This document shows, piece by piece, positions 24,412 to 36,400 of a DNA stretch of 64,000 nucleotides (its first letter is position 1; each line of letters opens with the position of its first letter). The stretch covers positions 374,391-438,390 of the forward strand of contig NW_017265164.1 of assembly GCF_001638985.1 (NCBI RefSeq), in the 5' to 3' direction. A program made the position numbers and the translations under genes. The stretch is from Phycomyces blakesleeanus NRRL 1555(-) (Eukaryota > Mucoromycota > Mucoromycetes > Mucorales > Phycomycetaceae). The notes under the pieces were generated by a model that saw only the letters and a list, made by a program, of their open reading frames with translations, was not told where the DNA came from and ran no database searches.

Positions 24412-27398
24412 CTAAACAAGCATCAAATTGACTCTGCCAAGTCTTGAATCCATACTGACAATCTTCACCTTGACCACTTCACCTGGATGAACTGTTCTGT
24501 CAAGCTTGACCAGACGTCCCTGAATACCCAACTCCATCACCGTTCCATTCGCCACCTCCATCGCACTGCCGAGTTCAGAAAACGTGGTCATGTTTCCAAA
24601 CTGAACCATGTAATTCCATGTCCTTGATCCCTCATACTCCAGTCGCTTCAGCAGTTCAATCACCCAGGTCTGTGTGCTTCTCTGCTGTAAAATCGCCAGC
24701 TGTTTTTCCCTCATCTCAATCGGCGGCAGCATCGTGTTGAGCTGGCCAAGTCCAAAAGGCACCTTTGATTCTCCAAGCACGTGGGCTTTTAGTTGCCAGT
24801 GCACAACCATATCCAGGTACCGCCGCAAGGGCGATGTGGCACGGCAGTAGCCGTCCAGGATTCCCATACCGACATGAGGTAAACCTGGGGTTGTGGTGAT
24901 TGTCGACGGAGGTATGATTCCCAGGGCGCTAATCAGAGTGTGCATTGGAATACTACCGTTAGTCGTGTTACGAGAGACTTCCAGAAGCTCGTTTCTGATC
25001 GCCAGATCAGACGTACTCGGGTTTGGATCCCACTGCTGAGTACGGAAAGGTAAAGGTAACCCATGCGCACGTCCGTACTGGCTCACAGTTCGACCAGCCA
25101 TAATCATTGCCTCGGCCACCAGCATACGTGCAGGCGACAGGCTGGACCGGTCGAGCTTGAGCTGGATGTCAGGCAAAACGGTGCCGTAGTCTGGGTTCGT
25201 AAAGTGGGTGACAGGAAGCGGCAGTGGAGAAGGGGTGATGGATATCTGAGGGCTCGGTTTATTGAACACTAGCGACCCGTTACGTTTGCGCATCAGAGAA
25301 TGTTTGTTTGTAAGGTGGAATAGATCGATGATATCTTGTTTGGCTGATTCTGGAATTGACTCGAGCCTATTGGTCTTGGATTGGTCTTGGCTTTTTATCT
25401 TGGCCTTGTCCAGCGACAGCGTGGTAAGATTCTTGTCTAAATCCAAACCATTCAGAGGATCATTCTCAGGAGACGAAGAAAGAAGAGAAAGAGGGTTGAG
25501 AAGAAGGTCTACATTGTCATAGTGGAGCTTGACAACATTCTTGACCACACTGGGCCGAACCTTCCAATCGACCAGATCTCCATTGGAGTCCACCCGGGTA
25601 CTAAAGGACATCGCATACTGGGATCCATTGCGGTTAGGGGCCGCGTGTGCTGAAATACCCAGACTGAATTTCTTTGAAGACAGTTCTTCTGGAAGCATAG
25701 GAAAGTGTTTTTCGGGAAGATAGAGCGTTTGGACGCGCTCCTTCATCAGTTGAGCAATCTCATTGTGTGGTGATATGTATGCTGTTGGATCTGCAATGTG
25801 AACGTGCAACCAAGTCTGATGGCCATCTGCTGTTCTGGTGTGCTCAATCGAAATACCGTCATCGATTTCCTTTGCTGACGGGTCGTCGATGGTGTAGACC
25901 AGAAGATCACCAAAGTCATGTCGGATCGAGTCGCAGCTGTCGGTTACTGCAAATCCCATGGCACTCATATCGTCAGCCCGGTTGTTCAGGAAAGCGTCGG
26001 TGTAGCGGGCCATCTTTTGTTCGGTCTGTTTTGATTTCTTGGACCACACGTAATCCTCCATCAGACCTGCATCTTCCAAAAGCCCTACATTATCCCAGGG
26101 TTTTAGCATACCGATGTCCTTGAGGAACCTGACGGCCAGCGAACGATCGACCAAGATTGTGTCATAGCATTTGAGGGACTTTAGGATCGTAGGCACAAAA
26201 ATCTCGTGCGGTGAGGCCAAAATGATTTTTGGCGATTTGATCCAGTCGACCACAAAGTTTACAAACATCTTGTCTGTGTCGGTAAATGATCCTGCATAAT
26301 CCGATGCAGCAACTCTTTTGCAGTCTTTTTGGGGCAAGGTTCCGTCTGGATTTGCATTCTGATGGACGAATGAGATCAATTGCTTTGTGCGTTCCAGGAA
26401 CCCAGTGTAAGCTTCGTTTCGCATTCTAATCCAGCCGATCAACTGCTCGATGTGTTCTGCCTTGTCCTGGGCCCGAAGAGTCCATTGGCCAGACCGACGT
26501 ACGTGAGGGGTCGGGATAAAGTGCACATTGTCCGAAACGATGTGGAGAAAGGTGGCGTGCAACTGGGCATGTGTCGGTTGGTCCTGGGAAAACGCAAAGC
26601 GGGCCATGTCTTTGAGCGACACGACGCGCTCCTGGTCCTTTGAAACGTCTTTTAGGAAGTGATGATAGACATTATCCAGGTGTCTGTGAGACATGGCCTT
26701 GAGCTGTCGAATCGTGCGCTGGTATCCTGTGACAGCTCGGGCGTAATCAGGAGGTAAGGCAGCCTCGAGAGAGTCAGCAGTTCTGTCAACCACGGCCGGT
26801 TTCCTGACGTGCGGAAGGACATCCGAAGACTCCACAAATCCCGGGATTGTAAATGCAACCCCATCACTACGGAGGTCGACGATTTTTCCGTTTCGTAATA
26901 ATACAGATAGTTTCTGTAGTCTACCGGCCATTTTCTTGCGTCCGACTACAATTCCACTATACTGGTGATTACTGCAAAATAATATATGTATATAAATGTA
27001 TATAATTCCCAAATTGTGAGTATAGATAGATAAATATATAAAAAAAAGATACGAAATAATTTATTGTAACCATAGCTATATAATCTTGATCGCAATTACC
27101 TAAACACCTCTACATAATCTCCTAGACTGATTTCAGCTGGTGCAGGTATAGTAGACAGTGCCTGTTCTTCGGGTGGGAATGACAGTTCAGGAACCATGAA
27201 TTGAGAATCGGCAATGAGAGCAGGATTCAGTTGTTCATTTCTCAAGGTTGGAGTGGTGTGTAGGCATTGTTGATTGACAGCTGCTGTTAATTGAAGGCGA
27301 CAACGGTGTTGATTAGGTAAAAGACGGAGAAGGGATCGTTTGTGTGTAGTGTTTACAAGAGATCTTATTCCATGCTTGGTTGTGCGCAGCATTGACAT
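24412..27398 (-). CDS. DSS1: mitochondrial RNase II-family 3'-5' exoribonuclease (DSS1/cyt-4 type)
   Basis: Degrades and processes mitochondrial RNA as part of the mitochondrial degradosome. Exons 27398-27100 and 26971-24412 give 953 codons (952 aa). The N-terminus MSMLRTTKHGIRSLVNTTHK is basic and acid-poor, consistent with a presequence. The RNB catalytic domain begins around residue 430 with LLVYTIDDPSAKEIDDGISI (the metal-binding Asp cluster). It continues with HVHIADPTAYISPHNEIAQL and LPEKHFPMLPEELSSKKFSL. YCRATSPLRRYLDMVVHWQL is the late RNB motif, and an S1-like tail ends in LGRVNLMLV. The long second exon is GC-richer than its surroundings. A helicase partner (Suv3) is not encoded here. 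Confidence 0.92.
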
Positions 27399-27986
27399 TA
27401 TGTATAGTGTGTTGTATGTAAATGTGTATACAAATATAAATAAATAAAAGGTATTAATTTATTTAATTATTATTATTATTTTTCTAAAGAGACGTTTATT
27501 TTTTGTGTGTGTTTTACCCAATTTCTGTATCTTTCACCCCCTTCCCTTTTTTTTTTTTTTAATTTTCCTTCTTTTGTCATTGGTGTGACTTTTAATTGAA
27601 TCCAAAAAAAAAAGGAATCAGAAAAAAGTCACTATCAACTTGGGTTGGGTTGGATTCAATTATGGTGCACGCACTCGAAATTGCTTCCCCTCTTATTTTT
27701 TTCTTGTATATATATTATAATGTGGTATAATATGTTTGAAACTTGAAACATGTACAGGTAAAAGAAAAAAAGTAAGGAACAATTTATTACAAAATCCGTT
27801 ATACTGTGATATGGATTTTTTTATATAAAAAAAAAGAAGAAGAAATGACAGAAAATAAAAGACATTTGTGATTTATCTCGAGAGTTGGAGTTGAAAAAAA
27901 AAAGATAGAAAGGCAGATTCAAGGCCTAAGGTATGGGTTGAGGCGAGGGAAATAGGTTTGTAAAGTAATAGAAGGGGTATAAACTA
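27399..27986. other. upstream region of the exonuclease gene
   Basis: AT-rich spacer holding the DSS1 promoter (minus strand) and the 3' flank of the inhibitor gene. Two 9-12 bp inverted repeats cross each other at 27585-27662 (TAATTGAATCCA with TGGATTCAATTA, and GTGACTTTT with AAAAGTCAC). No open frame of note. Confidence 0.5.
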
Positions 27987-28399
27987 TTACTGCAATAATG
28001 ATTGACCAAGAGTAGAGACCTCGCCATCAGCCTCGACACCATCGACGTGCTCGTTGGCAAGCGAAAGGCTGCTAACAATGCTGTCGGGGACGCTGACTGC
28101 ATAACCGTGGATGGCAGAGTTGTAACGGTGAGTGATGGTGGCACCAGTCTCCTCGACCTTCTTGGCCTCAGCGTCAATGATTTCCTGGGGAGTACCCTTC
28201 TTGAAAGTAACGATGTAAGATGCTATATATATATATATATATATATATTTAATAATAAGATATTATTAGTCAAAGTTGAAATCAAGTCGAGTCGATTGTG
28301 TCAAAAAAAATATCAATAAAAAAAATGTTGTATTTTTCTTTTTCTTATCTCTTTATTTATATACTAGGTCATAATAGTTCCTTTCAACTTACAAGACAT
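27987..28399 (-). CDS. proteinase inhibitor I9-type protein (Pbi2/POIA1-like)
   Basis: A small inhibitor related to subtilisin propeptides; yeast Pbi2 inhibits vacuolar proteinase B and helps vacuole fusion. Exons 28399-28393 (7 nt only) and 28222-27987 give 81 codons (80 aa), the size of Pbi2. The core is SYIVTFKKGTPQEIIDAEAK, followed by GATITHRYNSAIHGYAVSVP and a C-terminal HVDGVEADGEVST. This is the beta-alpha-beta-beta-alpha-beta I9 fold with its EAD(G)EV end. It has no signal peptide. The first exon encodes just Met-Ser and one base. Expression context: upstream region on the minus strand is unusually GC-rich for this DNA around 28495-28600. Confidence 0.88.
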
Positions 28400-31300
28400 T
28401 TTTGTTGTTGTTTTTTTTTAAAAGAGACAGAGATAGAAGGGCGGTCAGGTAAAAGAGTATATGTATAGAAGAGTATAAAGAAGAAGACACCAGTTTACGC
28501 GATGGTATTTTTATAAGGCTTCAAAAAACGCGGGAATTCTATTCAATGGTCACATGCAATCCGTGCCCCCCGAGTACGACCAATCGTTTCGAGATAAAAA
28601 AAACAGTACGTAAGAGAGAGAGAGAGAGAAAAGCAAAACCTTATATGCAACCTGTATTTGGAATATAAAAAAACAACTTTACTATTTTTAGATCTCAGGT
28701 ATAATTATTATTTTATGGGTCAATATGAAGCTACATATTCGCCATCATTGCTATATACATATACTATATGTATAATACCTTTTAATTCTTGAAACAATTA
28801 ATCTCTGTCTAATATATACTTTATTACACAAGAAAATAATAAAGGGTCCCAAGTTCAAAAGAAAGAAAGAAAACATTAATATATTGGTAATAACTGGTAT
28901 CCATGACAACAAAGAAAAAGAAAAAAGAAAAAGTCAAATTACATAGCAATAAATTATTTGTTTTTCTTTTTAGTACACGTTGCCATGACTGAATGTTTTT
29001 TATTTATTTATCTATTAATAATATCTTATATACTCTTTTCAATAAGACGATGATAATGATGATAATAATGATGATGCTTATATCCACCACTGCTTTTAAA
29101 TACTTTGTAAAAAAAATAAGCTGAGTTAACTTTATCTTGGTATAAGTTTGTATTGCCTCTACAGACCTTTATACAAAGAAGACCAAAAACAACGTTTAGC
29201 TTCTAAGATGATTTGGATCCACCATGTAAGAAGTAAATTATAAATGCATACATACATACATACATATGTACTTATAAGCACAAAATAATAATAAAAAGTC
29301 TTTCTTTTTGAAGAAAAAAATGGGGAGAGGAATTAAGACGTGTGTTGATTTCTATACTCCTTTAACAATTAGTATTGCTATTATGATTATGGGTTGTGAT
29401 GATGGACATGATATTTACTTTATTAATATCGTTCCTAATTCATTCTTTTTTTTTATGCGTTATAGCCTTGCATTGAAACTCTTTAATCAAACAACTAAAT
29501 GAAAATAGAAAGGGTAAGAAAGAAGTATTTGAGATATTTGATAGTAATAAGAAAAAGGAAGCCCCAAAGAATTCTTTTTTTTATAACGCCAAAGATCAAT
29601 AATTGTACACATTTATTGTATGATTTCCATTAATCAAATCTGACAGACTCGATATTTGTAAAGGTCAATAATTGAATACCCCTTTCTTCTACCTTGTTTC
29701 TCTTTTATTGATTCGATCAATATACATGTATATGTGTTTCTTATTGAATATTCATATAATATATATATATAATTTTTGTTTTTGACCTTAACGAAACGGA
29801 AATTACACTCGATAAAGCAAGGTACACACACACACACATCATCCGATGACGCTTTGAACACATTGGCTGGATTACAAATATATATGTATTCAAATTACAG
29901 TAGAAAACTATAATATTATAACTAGTGATAAATATACCAAAAGTGTAGAATTCTCTCTATATTTTATGGTTTTGGGTCTTGGGTTCCTTGATCCGATCAC
30001 AAAATTGTTTTATGTTGCTTCCTTCAATTGCTCTTCGCAAACGAGCTCCATCGTCTTTTGTTGCAGGATTATTTTGGTGTAAAATCACATTAATTGATAT
30101 ACGCGTTAGAGTCTAAAGCACATGCGTGAGTAAGCCAGGCTAAAAAGAAAGATAATAATAAATTGAGGAGCTACAGATAGATTTATAGACTTACATACTT
30201 GGATCATTATCCATTCTATGAGCCGACACTTTGCTAGTCGGCAATAAAATATGCCATCAAACTCATTCAACTCTAGAATCTATTGACGGTCTTCAAATGA
30301 CTTTACCATAGTTGAAAAATGGCTTAGTCTACTTTGAACAATTAATATGTTGTATTTGCCAAAAATAAAATAAAAAAATTATACGTTCCGTTGAAGTAGG
30401 CTTCTATTCAACCTCCAGTCTTTTCTTGCCTTAGTAAAGAAGCAAGTTTCTGGTGGCGATTATGGTGTTTCAACAATTGTGTCCGTCTCGGTCTGTTTCT
30501 GACACCATACGATTAACTCACTCGTATTGCTCTCTATCTCCCATCAGGATTATGATTCGGAATACAAAATGAAATGGGATGCCATCTTTGACATCTTTTT
30601 TCTTCTCTTTATTTCCTATAGTTTTCGTGGTTAAAGAGGTGACTGTTATCAGATTAAACTACCTGTTACTCTCTTGACTAACTAATTAGATATGATATCT
30701 CTATTCTTTTTGCTCTTTCTTGTACTCTTTTCCCCTAATTCATTTTTTTATACATTTTAAAGGCAGCACATTGTATATGCGATGAAGATATCCATGATAC
30801 CACCTTAACAACCAGAAAAGAATAATGAAAAACATTGTTGTTGTTCTGGACTTTTGTGAGTCATACTAAAAAATTATGCGCTTGAGGAAGATTATAGAGC
30901 AAAACGCCCATAGATATATACAACCTTTTTATTTTATTTTTATCAAGGGCAAAAGATTAATTTGTTTCAATTTTGATAGGAATCTAGATGATTGGTCTTG
31001 TTTCAATGTTATTTACTATTATAATTTTTGGTTTGATCTTATTTTCTAGAGGGGAGTAGGGGGGGGGGGGGGATTAAGATTCAATCCTTAGTGAGTTTTA
31101 TATATATATATAATTAAAATATTATATAGTTCAAGACTTGGAGAACCAATTAATCATGTCCTTTATCTTCAGAGCAGTAGTCACAAGAGTTATATTTTAT
31201 ATGTATTGGCCTAATTTAAAGATCGTGTGAACCAATAGCAGCCACCCACAGTAAGGACAAAAATGTATAAAAAAGAAGTAGATAGACAGAGGAAAGAAGA

Positions 31301-31819
31301 GGGACAGTCAAAAGTTGAGATTTTTTTTTTAAAAAAAAAAATCAGATCTCTTTTTCTCTCTCTCTGTCTTTGTCACCACCAAATATCTACTTTTTTTTTT
31401 ATTAATTCACTATTAAGCGGAGTTATAACCCACAGACGAGATCAAAAACCAGTCATCTTGGCCCAGGGTTGGCAAAAAAAAAATTAAAAAAAAAAGAAGA
31501 TTGTTACGCTAGAAATCCAAGTAATCCCTCTAATGGTAGGCGATTATCTAAAGTCTTGATTCTTATGGTAACTCCTTTTTGTCTTTAAAGACTTTAAAGG
31601 TCAATGTCTTTTGTAAATAAAATTCTGACTCGGTGACAAGTGAATTCCAAAAAAAAATAAAAAAATAAAAAAATAAAAAAATACACCCATGCCTTGGCAA
31701 CCGTTATTATTTATATAATTCTTTGTTTTCTTCTCAATCTTTCACTTCTTTCACTTCTTCTTTCCACTTTATCTCTCCCCTTTTTTTCTTTTAAAAAAAA
31801 AGAATCCATATATTTGAAA
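28400..31819. other. 3.4-kb gene-poor stretch with weak coding relics
   Basis: No intact gene found. On the minus strand around 30108-29960 an in-frame block reads LTRISINVILHQNNPATKDD followed by GARLRRAIEGSNIKQFCDRI and a stop. Around 30330-30190 another block reads LNEFDGIFYCRLAKCRLIEW. Around 30570-30390 there is a basic block with stops. These look like remnants of a decayed gene or mobile element of unknown family. The rest is simple-sequence DNA, including a run of 14 G at 31059-31072. Confidence 0.45.
31059..31072 (+). repeat. run of 14 G
   Basis: A 14-base G homopolymer preceded by GGGGAGTA, in DNA that is otherwise strongly AT-rich. It could form a G-quadruplex, or it may be an assembly-sensitive homopolymer. 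Confidence 0.7.
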
Positions 31820-32672
31820 ATGTCTCTCAGACTTTTGACCTCCCGCGTTGTCCGTCCTTTCGGTCCTGCTATTCGCCAGTCCGCAACCATCAGTGCCATG
31901 CGCATGTATGCCAGTAAGTAAAATAGATATTTTGAATCTATAAAACAAACCAAAAGAAAAACCTGGCTTCCTTTATTGTCAGATAATGGAATTTTTGTAT
32001 TTTATTTTTTAAAAATAAATAAATAAATAAATTTATATTGTACTATATTATAAATAGCCAAGAAGTATACCTCCGACCACGAGTGGATCTCAGTTGAAGG
32101 CAACATTGGTACTATTGGTATTACTGACTATGCCCAGAAGGCCCTTGGTGATGTCGTCTTTGTCGAAACCCCTGCTGTCGGTGACTTGGTTGAGAAGGAG
32201 GGTAAGTAACTCTAACAAATCCCAAGTAAAAATTATCTTTAGTGAAAGGGGAATATTTGCTGGTCTTTATGTTGCTTTGTTGGGATAATAGATGAGCAAA
32301 AAAGAACTAAAAAAAAAGGTCATAATACTAAATGCATATTATATATTTTATAGCCCAGATTGGTGCCGTTGAGTCTGTCAAGGCTGCCAGTGATATCTAC
32401 TCTCCCGTCAACGGTGAAGTTGTTGATGTCAACGAGAAGCTCGGTAGCGAGCCTTCTTTGATCAACGAAAGCCCCGAAGAAGATGGTAAGTTTATTTATA
32501 ATATATCTAAATTGTAAAATGCATTTTGTTTGAAATTTGAATAATTGACCTTTTTCATCTTATTTTAGGTTGGTTCGCAAAGATCAAGCTCGACAACCTC
32601 GAACAGATCGAGGGTCTTATGGATGCCAAGGCTTATGCTGCTCACTGTGATGCTTCTGATGAAGAGCATTAA
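31820..32672 (+). CDS. GCV3: glycine cleavage system H protein, mitochondrial
   Basis: Lipoyl carrier that shuttles the aminomethyl group between the P, T and L proteins in mitochondria. Four exons (31820-31913, 32058-32201, 32354-32485, 32569-32672) total 158 codons (157 aa). The first exon is a presequence ([14 protein letters not shown]...). The mature domain has [40 protein letters not shown] (the Lys of SVKAA is the lipoylation site) and [15 protein letters not shown]. It ends with [10 protein letters not shown] and an acidic tail. A Met in a preceding AT-rich frame (31694) is ignored because 31820 gives the standard start. Confidence 0.96.
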
Positions 32673-33460
32673 AATCCCATCAAACGAAAAAGAGAGAAAA
32701 AAAAGATTGTCTTGTTTGTTTGTTTGTTTGTTTGTTCGTTTGCTTGCTTGCTTTTCTTCCTCTATGTGTTCTTCTTCTTCTACTACTACTACTACTACTA
32801 CTATTACTATTACTATTACTACCTCTTCTTCATGTTCTCTTACTTATCTACCTCTTGTACTTTAAAGCCCTTTTTCTTTTTATTAAAATGATCATCAAAT
32901 CAAAACCAAATATATATTGTTGTATTTATAATATGTGGTATGGTATAATATACATAAAATGAAAAAGATCTTTTTTTTTGTCTTCTATTCTACTTCTTTA
33001 TATCACTCTTGTTAGACAGGCAGATAAAATACATAGGAAAATATTCACTATGTGTTATTAATCAACATTTACAAAAATGAACGAAAATATCAGGTTACCA
33101 AGGCCAGAAAGTTTAATTCCTTTTTATACAGAAGAAAAAAATATAACTGTGATTTAAACCATTTCTTACATGAATATACCTAGTATACATTTGGCTCTAA
33201 TCTCCCCCTTTCTTTTTCCTTATTTAATAAAAACTTGATATCTATTATATATATAGATATATTTTAAAAAAAAATCACACACACAAACACACACACACAC
33301 ACACACACAGATACTCTCTTTCTTTCTTTCTTTCTTTTCTTTTCTTTTCTCTCTCTCGCTTTCTTTATAATACAATCTATACACTATAAGCTACTCTGCA
33401 TATTATATACACACAGCAAGCACACACATACAAACACACAAATAAAGAAAAACAACGTTG
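32673..33460. other. spacer between GCV3 and the calpain gene
   Basis: Contains (TGTT)n at about 32714-32737, (TAC)n/(TATTAC)n at about 32781-32822, and (CA)n, (CTTT)n tracts at about 33274-33355 just before the calpain start. Open frames here are translated microsatellites. Confidence 0.6.
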
Positions 33461-36400
33461 ATGGCCCACTCACGGGATTCCCTCAGCTCACGTCTCCATT
33501 GTACACTTGCTCAGTCGTCCAGTACAATACAACAACTATATACCGACACTTACCTTGAAGCATGCAAGGCTGTCAAACTAGATCAACAAGGCAAAGTTGA
33601 CCCTGCCAGAGATGCCTACAGACGTGTCATTCAAGTAATATTACCTTTTCTTCTTTTACAAAAAAAAATGCAGTTTTTTTAAAATTCAAATTATCTTTTT
33701 TTTCTTTTCATTTTTCTCTTGTTTGTCATATATATAAAGATGTTCTCGGAACTATTGAAAACTGGTCGGGTAGATGCTGAACAACTCAAACAAAAACTTA
33801 ATGAATATGTCCATCGACTAGACCAGCTCGATCGACTTCAGCAAGCCACAGCCAGACCACCCTTAAAGCTCGCCAGTTCTTCATTCTCTACTAATAATGA
33901 CTCTGACAGCGATGAAGAATGGGATGAATTTAGTCATGTTGTAGAAAAAGCACAGGTAACAAACAAGTTTTTTATTTTATTTTATTTTATTTTATTTTAT
34001 ATGCATTAATATATATATATATATATATATATAATAAAAACATAAAGTTGCTTTAATAACATATATTACAAATACAATATATATATATATATATATAAAC
34101 TCAATTTGAATAGTTTGCATTGAATCAAGCTCGAGTAAACGAAGAAAAGGACTACAATGATCAGGCATTGGAATATTATTCTGAAGCAGCCGAATGTTAT
34201 CTAGCAGTTTACAAAGGTAACATACCAATACCAATACCAATAATCAATTAAACAAATTTATCGATTTTCTGTGTTTTTGTTTTTGTTTTAGAGCTTTCTG
34301 TCGATCATCCAAGACGCATTCAAATTCGAAACATGTTTACAACTGCCTTGGATCGAGCAGAGATCGTCAAGGCAATTCAGAAGACCAGTCTTGTCAAACT
34401 CGAAAAACAAACCCGATCTCCGTCCCTCTCTGTCCCCCAAAACGAAGAACAACAACGCCTGGGTCGCTTGAGAAGCGCTTCGATGTCTTCTGTGGTATCT
34501 ATTCCTGCAGACCGCCCAACAACCATATCTTCCCACAATTCTACAGCAGCCGCGTCCAACTCTTCATCATCCTTATTATCAACACCATCACCGTCCTCGT
34601 TACCGCCATCATTACCGCTGCCCTTACCGTCACCATCACCGTCCCCTTCACCGTTATCGTTACCATTGTCGTCTTCATACTCGAATTCGAATTCGTATCT
34701 GTCTTTTTCGCCTTTGATTGCAGAACCTGTTGATCAAGACATACTTTCACACCGACTATCAAGTGCTGAGATCGAGGTGCTCAAGTACACATCAAACGTA
34801 AATGGCAAAGTATTCTTACCTTGGGTTGATTCGTCTGATCTCAAAGAGAAATTCTCGTTTGAGAAAAAGTTCTTGTAAGTTTTGTTTGGTGTTATTTTTT
34901 TCTCTTGTGCGTACAAAATACACAATTTATTTGGATATGATGTACATACTTACTGATCTACTGATGTGACCAACTCATTTGTTTTTTATCGTTTCAAAAA
35001 AAAATTATACATTTATAAAGAGACCCTGATGGTTCATTAAGATTGTCTGATAAACAATTAGCTAATTTTGGTGGCTGGAAAAGACCTAGCCAGTTTATGC
35101 ACCAACCACAGATGATTCGTCTGATATCAAGGTACAAATCAATACTCAAACTTTTATATACATTAACAAAAAAAAATTATTTGTTTAGTACAAATATTAT
35201 TCAAGATATTGTTACAGATTGTTCTTTTGTTGCCTCTTTGTGTGTAGCAGCAGCTTATGAGCAAAAGTTCAATAAACAAGTAATAGAAAATAAAAGTTTA
35301 AAAACTGTCATATTAGCCTACTTACATGTTACAAATAGCTTATTACTTCATGTATATACCCTCAAGACAGCAAAGGTCGGCCTTGTTATAATCCAAATGG
35401 AAAATACGTTATCAAGCTTGTATTTAATGGAATCTCACGCAAAGTAAGTATTATTATTATTTCTTTAAATAAGAATCAAAATAAATAAAAACAAGAAAAC
35501 AAGAAAACAATTGTATTTTCTTTTATTTTCTTGGTAGATCATGATAATAACTTTGTGAATCAACATTAGGTTGGTAAATATCTCAACAAACTTACAGATA
35601 AACTACATGTATTAAATACTTGTAGTTACATATATTGTATACTTGAATTCGTATGAGTCATAATATATGTAGTTTGATCAAAGGAAACAAGAACCAAAGA
35701 AGACACTTTATAATAATCTTTTTTTATTTTTGTTTCAATAGTTGTGGATGATCTGTTACCTCTTTCTCAAAAGAATACACTAATGTGTACATTCTCTGCC
35801 GACAAAGAAGAACTCTGGGCTAGTATTATCGAAAAAGCAGTATGTTGGTAAAAACTTTTATTTCATTTTTTTTAAAAAAAAAAAAAAAGAAAAGAAAAAT
35901 ACAATTTATACCTTTATACCTTTATACATTTATGTTTCATTTATTGAAACAAAATATATCATATCATATCATATCATATCATATTAAAGAAAAGTAAAAG
36001 AATGACTAATATATATATATATATATATTCTATCTAAAAACAAACAACCGAACCAAACCAAATCTAAAAAAGTATATGAAACTTATGGGTGGATACGACT
36101 TTCCTGGATCGTAAGTCAGAACAAAATGATAGATATATTTACCTACAGTATATGTATATTTCTACAAAAATTTCTATTTTTCTTTTTAACAAGAATATAA
36201 AATTATATAGGAATTCTGGTATTGACTTGTAGTAAGTATTGTTATTTAACCTTTCTTTCTTTTTTATTATAAGAAAAAAAAACAAATTTAATTTAATTTG
36301 ATTTATTTTAATTTTTGAAGCTGTTTAACTGGTTGGATTCCCGAGCACTTGTTTATCCATGAGTAAGTCAATAAGATACACATCTAATCTTGTTGCTCTA

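Noticed and set aside
27585..27662. Two crossing inverted repeats (9 and 12 bp), pseudoknot-like
   Set aside because: Short and AT-rich, not at a transcript position where a structured RNA is expected; chance occurrence cannot be excluded.
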